Positions 1 to 5,081 of a stretch of DNA of 5,081 nucleotides are shown one piece after another (the first letter of the stretch is position 1; each line of letters opens with the position of its first letter). This DNA comes from Armatimonadota bacterium (lineage in GTDB: Bacteria; Armatimonadota; UBA5829), in the NCBI GenBank assembly GCA_023398345.1, contig JAEWSK010000229.1, positions 1 through 5,081 on the forward strand, in the 5' to 3' direction. The notes beneath the pieces are model-generated. The model searched no databases. It was not told the DNA's origin and worked only from the letters and a program-made list of their open reading frames with translations. Position numbers and translations under genes: made by a program.

Positions 1-55
1 TCCTAGGGTTATGTGTATGATACTGCGTCATCTACTAATTGGAGCAGAGTTAGGC

Positions 56-63
56 GCAAGCAA
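56..63 (+). repeat. GCAA tandem duplication at the frameshift point
   Basis: GCAAGCAA is a perfect 4-base tandem duplication placed exactly where the glycosyltransferase reading passes from frame 2 to frame 3. Deleting one unit makes the two frames continuous with family-like spacing between the EL and RM residues. A duplicated short unit is the usual trace of strand slippage. A single extra G in the GG at 53-54 is an alternative, giving ELAQARM, one residue longer than typical. Confidence 0.6.
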
Positions 64-113
64 GAATGGCGAGGCGGATGGGATCGGCTGCAAAAGAGGT
101 CGCTAAAGAGCGC

Positions 114-141
114 TACGATCGGCATAAAGTCGCCGATCGTA
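114..141 (+). other. 10-bp perfect inverted repeat (hairpin)
   Basis: TACGATCGGC (114-123) is perfectly complementary to GCCGATCGTA (132-141), leaving an 8-nt loop. Each arm contains CGATCG. No T-run follows, so it does not look like an intrinsic terminator. It lies inside the restored end of the glycosyltransferase gene, encoding the segment around YDRHKVADRI, but downstream of the premature stop at 104-106. In the sequence as written it is therefore untranslated RNA about 50 nt before the acetyltransferase start. It may be chance or an RNA structure. Confidence 0.45.
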
Positions 142-180
142 TTATCGAGATATGCTCATCATTGGTTGCATCCGGCAAAC

Positions 181-186
181 AGGGGG
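181..186 (+). promoter_or_regulatory. Shine-Dalgarno site that fixes the acetyltransferase start
   Basis: AGGGGG lies 6 nt before ATG 193. The reading frame is open upstream to a GTG at 13, but those 60 codons overlap the glycosyltransferase tail in another frame and do not resemble the acetyltransferase family, so this site decides the start. Confidence 0.7.
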
Positions 187-192
187 ATAACC

Positions 193-837
193 ATGGAATA
201 TAAAGACGTCATTATCGGCAAGGACGCTCAAATCGACGAATGCGTCAAGCTCGGCTACCGCACTGGGCGAAATATTGCGGATCACACCCTGCGTATCGGC
301 GATGACGCCTGTATAAGATACGGTACGATCATCTACGGCGGCACAACCATCGGCAACAAACTTGCAACCGGCCATAATGTCACCATTCGCGAAGAAAACC
401 AGATTGGCGACGGGTTCAATGTGTGGAATTGTACCACTATAGATTACGGCTGCAAAATCGGCAATAATGTCAAAATACATTGCAACTGCTATATTGCGCA
501 GTTTACCGTAATAGAGGACAATGCATTTATGGCTCCCGGTGTGACGATTGCAAATGACATTCACCCCGGCTGCGAGTTTTCATCCAAGTGCATGAGAGGC
601 CCGCATATCGAGGAGGGCGTTGAGATAGGTGTCAACGTAACAATTATCCCGTTTGTGCGGATTGGCGCACACTCGGTTATCGGATCGGGCGCAGTCGTCA
701 CAAAGGACATCCCCCCCGGATCGGTCGTAGTGGGCAATCCTGGGCGCGTCATATGCAGTATTCATGATCTCAAGTGCCAGTCCGGTCTACTCGACAGGCC
801 GTATGCGCACATATTATTGAGCGGGAAGGAAGGGTAA
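193..837 (+). CDS. Left-handed beta-helix sugar N-acetyltransferase (WbpD-like)
   Basis: A 214-residue acyltransferase of the hexapeptide-repeat family. Such enzymes form trimers and move acetyl from acetyl-CoA to an amino group of a nucleotide sugar in the cytoplasm. Imperfect hexapeptide turns run from about residue 5 to 172 (IIGKDA, RIGDDA, TIGNKL, QIGDGF, KIGNNV, VIEDNA, EIGVNV, RIGAHS, VIGSGA). A loop around residues 120-138 (AND-HPGC then CMRGP) interrupts the helix, as in the branch of this family found in polysaccharide loci. The end AVVTKDIPPGSVVVGNPGRV (167-186) is the typical closing motif. About 28 further residues follow with no recognised domain. The start is set by AGGGGG at 181-186. 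The next gene, 6 nt downstream, is a sugar aminotransferase, so the likely substrate is that enzyme's amino product, giving an acetamido sugar. Acetylation is well supported; the precise sugar (for example UDP-GlcNAc3NAcA) is inferred from the neighbours. Confidence 0.88.
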   Translation: MEYKDVIIGKDAQIDECVKLGYRTGRNIADHTLRIGDDACIRYGTIIYGGTTIGNKLATGHNVTIREENQIGDGFNVWNCTTIDYGCKIGNNVKIHCNCYIAQFTVIEDNAFMAPGVTIANDIHPGCEFSSKCMRGPHIEEGVEIGVNVTIIPFVRIGAHSVIGSGAVVTKDIPPGSVVVGNPGRVICSIHDLKCQSGLLDRPYAHILLSGKEG

Positions 838-843
838 GCACCC

Positions 844-1944
844 ATGGTTCCACTTATTGATCTCAAAATCCAGCACAAGTCCATTGCCGCCGAGGTAGAA
901 GCTGCGATCTCCAACGTCTGCGCAAATACCGCGTTTATACTTTCCGACGAGATGAAATCGTTCGAGTCAGAATTTAGCGCATATTGCGGAGCAAAACACG
1001 GCGTGGGTGTAGCCAATGGCACCGAGGCGCTGTTTTTGGCGCTAAAGGCGCTGGGCGTAGGTGCGGGAGATGAGGTTATTGTCCCCGCAAATACGTTTAT
1101 TGCCACCGCTGCCGCCGTTTCTCACACCAACGCGACTCCTGTGTTCGTTGACATTGATCCGGAGACCTACTGCATAGACCCTTCCAAGATCGGCGCGGCA
1201 GTCACTGAGAGGACTAAGGCAATAATGCCGGTTCATCTCTACGGCCACGCCGCAGACATGGACTCTATAATGGCAATTGCCCGTGCAAATGGCTTGAAAG
1301 TCGTCGAGGACTGCGCGCAGGCGCACGGGACTATATATAAGGGCAAACATGTTGGCTCCATCGGCGACGCAGCCGGTTTTAGCTTCTATCCATCAAAGAC
1401 CTTGGGCGCTTATGGCGATGCTGGGATGGTGCTTACAAACAGTGACGAGGTGGCCGACAAGCTCAAGCTTTTGCGAGACAATGGACGCACGACATGGTAT
1501 GAGCATGCGATTATCGGTTACAATTCCAGGCTGGATGGAATCCAGGCGGCAGTTTTGCGCGTAAAGATAAAGTACTTGGATAAATGGGTAGATGCCAGGC
1601 GCGCGCATGCTAAGCAATACGGCGAACTACTCAGCGATGTCAAGGACTTGACGTTGCCGGTGGAGAAGCCATACACGAGACACTCCTATTATGTCTACGT
1701 GGTTCGCGTCGATAATAGAGATAGTGTAATGGCAAAGCTCAAGGAGAAAGGCTGCGGGTGCGGGATTCATTATCCGTTGCCGCTGCATCTCCAGCCAGCC
1801 TACGCGTTTCTTGGGGGCAAACCGGGGGATCACCCCGTCTCCGAGCGCTATGCAAGCCAGATAATGTCGATTCCGATGTTTCCGGAACTAACGCCTGAGC
1901 AGGTTTCAGAGGCGTCGTCAATCATAAGAGAAGCTATTGTTTAA
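844..1944 (+). CDS. DegT/DnrJ/EryC1/StrS PLP-dependent sugar aminotransferase (WbpE-like)
   Basis: A 366-residue, full-length member of the sugar aminotransferase family (fold type I, PLP-dependent). It converts a keto nucleotide sugar to an amino sugar, usually with glutamate as donor, in the cytoplasm. Visible marks: the N-terminal VPLIDLK opening; [11 protein letters not shown] (58-68), which includes PLP-phosphate contacts; [14 protein letters not shown] (76-89); [10 protein letters not shown] (153-162) with Asp156 facing the pyridine nitrogen and Gln159 stacking; and [18 protein letters not shown] (178-195) with Lys185 as the Schiff-base lysine. [14 protein letters not shown] (225-238), [14 protein letters not shown] (307-320) and [12 protein letters not shown] (342-353) are the usual C-terminal motifs. 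No key residue is missing. ATG 844 is preceded by AAGGAAGGG (826-834), which overlaps the end of the acetyltransferase gene. With the acetyltransferase before it and the oxidoreductase after, a 3-amino sugar route like WbpB/WbpE/WbpD is the best reading. A 4-amino product cannot be excluded from sequence. Confidence 0.93.
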   Translation: MVPLIDLKIQHKSIAAEVEAAISNVCANTAFILSDEMKSFESEFSAYCGAKHGVGVANGTEALFLALKALGVGAGDEVIVPANTFIATAAAVSHTNATPVFVDIDPETYCIDPSKIGAAVTERTKAIMPVHLYGHAADMDSIMAIARANGLKVVEDCAQAHGTIYKGKHVGSIGDAAGFSFYPSKTLGAYGDAGMVLTNSDEVADKLKLLRDNGRTTWYEHAIIGYNSRLDGIQAAVLRVKIKYLDKWVDARRAHAKQYGELLSDVKDLTLPVEKPYTRHSYYVYVVRVDNRDSVMAKLKEKGCGCGIHYPLPLHLQPAYAFLGGKPGDHPVSERYASQIMSIPMFPELTPEQVSEASSIIREAIV

Positions 1945-1972
1945 CTGTAGTGACAATAATTGATGACTTATC

Positions 1973-1978
1973 AGAGGT
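1973..1978 (+). promoter_or_regulatory. Shine-Dalgarno site that fixes the sugar transferase start
   Basis: AGAGGT lies 7 nt before ATG 1986. An in-frame GTG at 1950 would add 12 residues but has no ribosome site in front of it, and the added residues (from TIIDDL) resemble nothing in the family, so ATG 1986 is preferred. Confidence 0.6.
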
Positions 1979-1985
1979 AGTAATT

Positions 1986-2687
1986 ATGGCGACTGCAAAT
2001 GGCGCCGCCGAGAATCAAAAAACAATAAGGTTATGCGAAGCTCATCCGATCAATGCGTACAAACTTAAGCGGGTGCTGGATATAGTGGCCGCCTTAATAG
2101 GGCTATTGATTGCGATGCCGTTCGCCGCCGTCATAGCGATATTAATAAGAATATCGAGCCCTGGGCCGGTGCTGTTCAGACAGCCGCGTGTGGGCAAGGA
2201 CGGGGAAATATTCACGTTCTACAAGTTCCGCAGCATGCGCATGGGCAATGATGACAGCGAGCACCGCAAGTATATAAAGCTATTTATCGAAGGCAACGAA
2301 GAGGAGCTTTCAAAATTTCAAAACGGCAAAAAACTCTATAAACTGACTGGCGACGAGCGAGTCACGTTTGTAGGCAAGTTCTTGCGCAGAACCAGCCTTG
2401 ATGAGATTCCACAGCTCTATAATGTTTTGCGAGGTGAGATGAGTATGGTCGGCCCTCGGCCGCATCTTGCCTATGAAGTCGAACTCTATAGGGATTGGCA
2501 TCGACGAAGACTGTGCGGGCTGCCCGGTATTACCGGTTGGTGGCAGGTTCACGGCCGCAGCCGAGTGCCGTTCGACAAGGCTGTCGAGATGGATATTTGG
2601 TATTTGGAGCATCAGTCGCTGATTCTCGACATCTGCATTATGCTGCGCACTGTAACAAAGGCTATTGTCGGTCGAGGGGCGTGCTGA
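1986..2687 (+). CDS. Polyprenyl-phosphate glycosyl-1-phosphate transferase (PglC/WbaP catalytic-domain type)
   Basis: A 233-residue monotopic phosphoglycosyl transferase (bacterial sugar transferase family). It moves a sugar-1-phosphate from a nucleotide sugar to undecaprenyl phosphate at the inner membrane face, the priming step of glycan assembly. It has only the catalytic module and lacks the extra N-terminal transmembrane bundle of WbaP-like enzymes. Order: KRVLDIVAAL then a hydrophobic segment (about 31-55) containing Pro45, consistent with the re-entrant helix; SSPGPVLFRQPRVGKDG (57-73); FYKFRSMRM (78-86); a basic and acidic insert (88-130); TSLDEIPQLYNVLRGEMSMV (136-155) with the catalytic Asp139-Glu140 pair; GPRPH (156-160); PGITGWWQVHGRS (180-192); and the GRGA ending. 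It is intact. It sits between the aminotransferase (41 nt upstream) and the oxidoreductase (21 nt downstream), so it may load a sugar made by this locus, but donor choice cannot be read from the sequence. Confidence 0.92.
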   Translation: MATANGAAENQKTIRLCEAHPINAYKLKRVLDIVAALIGLLIAMPFAAVIAILIRISSPGPVLFRQPRVGKDGEIFTFYKFRSMRMGNDDSEHRKYIKLFIEGNEEELSKFQNGKKLYKLTGDERVTFVGKFLRRTSLDEIPQLYNVLRGEMSMVGPRPHLAYEVELYRDWHRRRLCGLPGITGWWQVHGRSRVPFDKAVEMDIWYLEHQSLILDICIMLRTVTKAIVGRGAC

Positions 2688-2708
2688 GGCAATTTCTGAG
2701 GGAGAGAT

Positions 2709-3725
2709 ATGAGCATTAGAATTGGAGTTGTTGGCGCAGGTTACTGGGGACCCAACATAACACGTAATTTTTACCAAATACCGTCGTGCGAGATGTCGAT
2801 GTGCTGCGATATGGACGAAAAGCGCCTCGCGCACATGAAAAACCTCTATCCTAACGTCGAAACGACCACCAACTACGATTCGATGATTAGCAGTCCTTCC
2901 ATTGATGCCATTGCCGTATGTACGCACGTAAGCGCTCACTATCCGCTTGCAAAGAAGGCGCTCGAAGCAGGCAAACATGTTCTCATAGAAAAGCCGATGA
3001 CGGCCAAGGTCAGTGAAGCCGAGGAGCTTGTCGCGCTGGCAAAAGCCAAAGGCAAAGTGCTAATGGTGGATCACACATTTGAATACACCGCCGGCGTCAA
3101 CAAGATGAAAGAAGTAATTGAAAGTGGCTTGCTGGGCGATGTGCTCTATGTACACTGCTCGCGGCTGAATTTGGGCATATTTCAGCGTGACATTAATGTC
3201 GTCTGGGACCTTGCTCCTCATGACCTATCGATCATTTTATACGCCACCGGTCTCCAACCCGAGTCCATTCGCACAGTCGGTATGAAACTGCTGCATCCGA
3301 AGTTGGAAGACGCGGCATTCGTTACGCTCAAGTGCGCAAATGGGGCCAGTGCGGCCATTCATGTGAGTTGGGTTGACCCGCTAAAGATACGCAAGGTCAG
3401 TGTCGTCGGAACAAAGCAAATGCTGGTATACGACGATCTCGATCCCCTTTCAAAAATTCAAGTTTATGATAAAGGCGTAGACAACCCGCCGCACTATGAC
3501 ACGTTTGGTGAGTTTTTGTGCTCATATAAATACGGCGATATCCACATGCCCAAGCTTAAGGAAGCCGAGCCGCTGAACATGATGTGCAGACATTTTCTGG
3601 AGTGCATTGAAACAGGCGTAACGCCTCGCAGTGACGGTGAAAGCGGTCTGCGAATGGTAAAGCTGCTCGCAGCCTCTGACGCCTCGCTCGCCGCGAATGG
3701 CATGGAAATTAAGGTATCGGTATAA
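2709..3725 (+). CDS. Gfo/Idh/MocA family NAD(P)-dependent sugar oxidoreductase
   Basis: A 338-residue oxidoreductase with an N-terminal Rossmann domain and C-terminal alpha/beta domain. Seen: the dinucleotide motif GVVGAGYWGPN (6-16) followed by RNF; acidic residues after beta-2 (CCDMDEKR, 32-39) at the ribose-binding position; AVCTHVSAHYPLAKKALEAG (69-88); the family lysine motif HVLIEKPM (90-97) with Lys95; DHTFEY (121-126); and WDLAPHDLSI (166-175) with His171 at the usual catalytic position. Family members oxidise or reduce a ring hydroxyl of a sugar. Here, next to a sugar aminotransferase and an N-acetyltransferase, it most likely makes the 3-keto intermediate that the aminotransferase uses, as WbpB/WlbA do with UDP-GlcNAcA. 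It belongs to the GxGYWGPNxxRNF branch common in polysaccharide loci and is not an obvious close match to WbpB itself, so the substrate is inferred. GAGGGAGAG (2698-2706) precedes ATG 2709. Confidence 0.9.
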   Translation: MSIRIGVVGAGYWGPNITRNFYQIPSCEMSMCCDMDEKRLAHMKNLYPNVETTTNYDSMISSPSIDAIAVCTHVSAHYPLAKKALEAGKHVLIEKPMTAKVSEAEELVALAKAKGKVLMVDHTFEYTAGVNKMKEVIESGLLGDVLYVHCSRLNLGIFQRDINVVWDLAPHDLSIILYATGLQPESIRTVGMKLLHPKLEDAAFVTLKCANGASAAIHVSWVDPLKIRKVSVVGTKQMLVYDDLDPLSKIQVYDKGVDNPPHYDTFGEFLCSYKYGDIHMPKLKEAEPLNMMCRHFLECIETGVTPRSDGESGLRMVKLLAASDASLAANGMEIKVSV

Positions 3726-3728
3726 ATT

Positions 3729-3761
3729 ATGCAGCCTGACCATAATGCCAGGATGCTGTAA
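3729..3761 (+). other. Out-of-frame start region of the GT2 gene (10 codons, then stop)
   Basis: ATG 3729 lies 3 nt after the oxidoreductase stop and reads MQPDHNARML before TAA 3759-3761. The GT2 body lies in another frame, where the codons just before GTG 3764 read DAVI. Adding one base near 3756-3761 joins the frames as MQPDHNARML-VIVPAYKEE, the usual look of a GT2 N-terminus (short leader, then a hydrophobic first strand, then PAYNEE). No alternative ATG, GTG or TTG exists in the GT2 frame between the stop at 3743-3745 and 3764. The only ribosome-site-like bases before 3729 are weak (AAGG at 3711-3714, 14 nt away). Confidence 0.5.
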
Positions 3762-3763
3762 TC

Positions 3764-4477
3764 GTGCCCGCGTATAAGGAGGAGCTTGCCTTACCGGGTA
3801 CGATAGCTGATCTACGGACGAACAGACCTGATGTTGACATACTCGTAATCGACGATGGTTCTCCCGATGAGACTTCGTCAGTTGCGAAGTCTTTGGGTTG
3901 CAAGACTGTTACACTTCCTCACAATCTCGGTATCGGTGGTGCAGTGCAGACGGGTTTGATATATGCTGCACGCAACGGATATGACTATGCCGTTCAATTC
4001 GACGCAGATGGTCAACATATTGCAGGCGAGATTGAGAAGATCGCTTCAGTTGTTATTGAGGGCCATTGCGATGTAGCTATAGGCTCGCGTTTCCTCACAG
4101 CGGGCGGTTTCAAATCCACGTTCATGCGCCGATTTGGGATTTTACTGTTTCGATGGGTGATCTCTGCTGCTACACATCATCGCATCACGGATTCTACCTC
4201 CGGGTTTCGTGTATTTAACCGAAAGGCAATACGCTTTCTCGCGCTGGATTACCCATGCGACTACCCTGAGGTCGAGGCCGTGGTAGTATTAGTGAAGAAT
4301 GGTTTTGCCATTAAGGAAGTGGCGGTGGAAATGCGCGAACGTCAGGCAGGTGTGTCTTCAATTCGTCCATTTCATGCCGTGTATTATATGGTCAAAGTGA
4401 TGCTGGCGATTTTGATGAGTGTGCTCCGAGGATCAGCAGTCAAAGTAATTAACGACGAAAGCGAGGTCGAGCAATGA
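3764..4477 (+). CDS. GT2 family glycosyltransferase, DPM1/polyprenyl-phosphate sugar synthase-like; 5' end possibly frameshifted
   Basis: A 237-residue GT-A glycosyltransferase from GTG 3764. Motifs: PAYKEE at the very start (PAYNEE in relatives); DILVIDDGSPDET (25-37); HNLGIGGAVQTGLIYA (53-68); VQFDADGQH (77-85) with the metal/nucleotide DxD (Asp80, Asp82); DVAIGSRF (103-110); ITDSTSGFRVF (141-151); and MRERQAGVSSI (190-200). The layout and the DSTSGFR motif match the dolichyl/polyprenyl-phosphate mannose or glucose synthase-like group, which makes a lipid-phosphate sugar at the cytoplasmic membrane face. A hydrophobic segment at about 203-222 may touch the membrane, but there is no clear two-helix anchor. 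Beginning at GTG 3764 cuts the first beta strand, leaving only PAYKEE; AGGA at 3750-3753 is a weak ribosome site. An upstream start at ATG 3729 is out of frame, which suggests a lesion or base error. It overlaps the DUF2304 gene by ATGA. Confidence 0.82.
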   Translation: MPAYKEELALPGTIADLRTNRPDVDILVIDDGSPDETSSVAKSLGCKTVTLPHNLGIGGAVQTGLIYAARNGYDYAVQFDADGQHIAGEIEKIASVVIEGHCDVAIGSRFLTAGGFKSTFMRRFGILLFRWVISAATHHRITDSTSGFRVFNRKAIRFLALDYPCDYPEVEAVVVLVKNGFAIKEVAVEMRERQAGVSSIRPFHAVYYMVKVMLAILMSVLRGSAVKVINDESEVEQ

Positions 4478-4884
4478 ATCCCAAAGTGCAAATAATTGCA
4501 GTGTTTGGGACGCTGCTTATTGCGGCATTTGTGCTTGATCTTGTGCGCAAAAGGAAACTGCGAGAAGAATATTCGCTGATTTGGTTGAGCGCGATCATCT
4601 GTCTAGGTATACTGGCTTTTGACCGTCCACTTGTTGCGAGTCTGGCCCATTTGCTGGGCATCGCTTATGCGCCCGCAGCCCTGTTTGTGGCCGGATTGGC
4701 TGTCGGATTTCTATTGTTACTGAATTTCAGCGTAGCTATATCTCGTCTGATTGAGCGAAACAAGCGACTTACACAAGAGGTTGGCTTATTGCAGACCCGT
4801 TTGGATGAGTCGGAAGCAGTGCGATTAGATGTTGTGCAGACGGCACGCTCTATAGTCGATGAAGATTCGAATCATCTATGCTGA
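4474..4884 (+). CDS. DUF2304 family small membrane protein
   Basis: A 136-residue protein of a family of unknown function that often sits next to GT2 glycosyltransferases in polysaccharide loci. Three hydrophobic segments are visible: about residues 5-24, 34-49 and 64-90. Between the first two is the basic loop RKRKLREEYSLIWL (25-38), the family's most recognisable motif. The C-terminal third (about 90-120: SRLIERNKRLTQEVGLLQTRL, shortened here) has leucines at heptad-like spacing and is likely a short coiled coil, probably cytoplasmic by the positive-inside rule. The start ATG 4474 overlaps the GT2 stop (ATGA) and has GAGG (4463-4466) 7 nt upstream, so the two are translationally coupled. 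No catalytic residues are evident. A role as membrane anchor or partner of the GT2 enzyme is inference from this pairing. Confidence 0.85.
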   Translation: MNPKVQIIAVFGTLLIAAFVLDLVRKRKLREEYSLIWLSAIICLGILAFDRPLVASLAHLLGIAYAPAALFVAGLAVGFLLLLNFSVAISRLIERNKRLTQEVGLLQTRLDESEAVRLDVVQTARSIVDEDSNHLC

Positions 4885-4896
4885 TATCGTCAATTT

Positions 4897-4902
4897 GAGG
4901 AG
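4897..4902 (+). promoter_or_regulatory. Shine-Dalgarno site of the GT39-like gene
   Basis: GAGGAG lies 7 nt before ATG 4910 in the 25-nt gap after the DUF2304 gene. It supports a real gene start for the reading frame cut by the window edge. Confidence 0.7.
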
Positions 4903-4909
4903 TCATTGA

Positions 4910-5081
4910 ATGCAGCGAGTGCTGGAATCTGTGTCGTCACGAAAGATAACTATTTATATTGTGCTGTTTATCTGCCTAATCCTCAGGGCTGGCTATGTTT
5001 GGCACTGTCGCGATGTTCCGCCGGGGGGCGACGGCTTACTATATTCGAAGATTGCACAAAACCTCGCTGCTGGTAAAGGGT
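4910..5081 (+). CDS. N-terminal part of a GT39/ArnT-like membrane glycosyltransferase (GT-C)
   Basis: An open frame of 57 codons runs off the window end. A short polar leader (residues 1-12, ending SSRK) is followed by one transmembrane helix (about 13-31) and then an extracytoplasmic stretch CRDVPPGGDGLLYSKIAQNL with AAGKG after it. The pattern R at the end of helix 1, then D-x-x-x-Y-x-x-IA-x-NL-x-x-G-x-G, is that of the first outer loop of the PMT_2/ArnT group, where an acidic residue of this loop (here probably Asp41) is part of the active site. Such enzymes span the membrane many times and transfer a sugar from a polyprenyl-phosphate donor to a lipid, glycan or protein on the outer face. 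It directly follows a GT2 of the polyprenyl-phosphate sugar synthase type, a fitting donor source. The rest of the protein, and so the subfamily and acceptor, is not visible. Confidence 0.75.
   Translation, partial: MQRVLESVSSRKITIYIVLFICLILRAGYVWHCRDVPPGGDGLLYSKIAQNLAAGKG

Larger units (their letters stand above)
2..203 (+). pseudogene. C-terminal fragment of a family 4 glycosyltransferase, frameshifted
   Basis: This is the tail of a gene that begins before the window. Frame 2 (from position 2) reads a stretch containing ILRHLLIGAEL, and frame 3 (from about 63) reads RMARRMGSAAKEVAKERYD followed by KVADRIIEI, ending at TAA 201-203. Together they match the usual end of GT4 (GT-B fold) sugar transferases: I-L-x-x-LL-x-x-x-EL-x-x-RM, then a helix with A-KEV-ERYD and VADRIIEIY-SL. 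GT4 enzymes are cytoplasmic or membrane-associated and transfer sugars from nucleotide donors onto lipid-linked glycans. The frames are separated by a net +1 shift; as written, frame 2 stops at TAA 104-106 with an aberrant tail. Removing one copy of the GCAA duplication at 56-63 restores ELGARMARRMG with normal spacing. The restored stop would overlap the acetyltransferase start at 193 by 11 nt, as expected of a coupled operon. The family call rests only on about 65 C-terminal residues. Confidence 0.72.

Noticed and set aside
114..141. Intrinsic terminator at the hairpin
   Set aside because: No T-run follows the stem (the next bases are TTATCGAG) and the genes downstream continue in the same direction with tight spacing.
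13..192. N-terminal 60-residue extension of the acetyltransferase from GTG 13
   Set aside because: These codons lie out of frame over a recognisable GT4 C-terminus, resemble nothing in the acetyltransferase family, and ATG 193 has a strong AGGGGG site 6 nt upstream.
1..192. Sigma-70 type promoter before the acetyltransferase
   Set aside because: No convincing pair of -35 and -10 boxes with proper spacing was found, and the region is the end of an upstream gene in the same operon.
142..564. 140-residue minus-strand open frame opposite the acetyltransferase
   Set aside because: It mirrors the hexapeptide-repeat gene, and its apparent periodicity simply reflects that repeat read in reverse.
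1950..1985. GTG 1950 as start of the sugar transferase
   Set aside because: No ribosome site precedes it and the extra residues are not family-like; ATG 1986 has AGAGGT 7 nt upstream.
2310..2978. 222-residue minus-strand open frame
   Set aside because: It is antisense to two well-supported genes (sugar transferase and oxidoreductase), crosses their junction, and shows no domain motif.
3726..3763. Programmed ribosomal frameshift joining the short leader to the GT2 gene
   Set aside because: ATG CTG TAA has no slippery heptamer, and no strong stimulatory stem or internal ribosome-site signal was seen; an indel is simpler.
1..5081. CRISPR array, insertion sequence, tRNA/rRNA gene, or phage/defence system
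   Set aside because: No regularly spaced repeats, transposase motifs, terminal inverted repeats, RNA-gene signatures or defence domains were seen; all content fits glycan biosynthesis.

Overview
This window is a stretch of a bacterial surface-polysaccharide (O-antigen, capsule, exopolysaccharide or glycan) biosynthesis locus. Every gene is on the + strand, gaps are short (3 to 41 nt) or genes overlap, and most starts have a good purine-rich Shine-Dalgarno site, so it reads as one operon. Base composition is roughly balanced by eye. Nothing in the window fixes the phylum: the families present are spread widely across bacteria, and there is no rRNA, tRNA or lineage marker.

Layout. Positions 1-203 hold the C-terminal end of a family 4 glycosyltransferase (GT-B fold) that appears broken by a 4-base tandem duplication (GCAAGCAA). 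Its restored end would overlap the next gene. Then come a left-handed beta-helix N-acetyltransferase (193-837), a DegT/DnrJ/EryC1/StrS PLP sugar aminotransferase (844-1944), a short PglC/WbaP-type polyprenyl-phosphate glycosyl-1-phosphate transferase (1986-2687), and a Gfo/Idh/MocA NAD(P)-dependent sugar oxidoreductase (2709-3725). After these lie a DPM1-like GT2 glycosyltransferase whose 5' end looks damaged (3764-4477), a DUF2304 small membrane protein overlapping it by ATGA (4474-4884), and the first 57 codons of a GT39/ArnT-like multi-spanning GT-C glycosyltransferase (4910 to the window edge).

How they may work together. Oxidoreductase, aminotransferase and acetyltransferase are the three activities that turn a nucleotide-linked hexose or hexuronate into a 3-acetamido sugar, as WbpB/WbpE/WbpD do in making UDP-2,3-diacetamido-2,3-dideoxyglucuronate. 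The exact sugar cannot be read from sequence. The phosphoglycosyl transferase would start the glycan by loading the first sugar phosphate on undecaprenyl phosphate. GT2 + DUF2304 + GT-C look like a separate module: GT2 makes a polyprenyl-phosphate sugar at the inner membrane face, DUF2304 anchors or assists it, and the GT-C enzyme uses the lipid-linked sugar on the outer face. That module is an inference from gene order and families.

The most notable observations are the two apparent reading-frame lesions, both in glycosyltransferases: the GCAA duplication at 56-63, and a missing base (or two extra bases) near 3756-3761 that separates the natural N-terminus of the GT2 from its body. They could be genuine inactivating or variation events, or sequencing or assembly errors.
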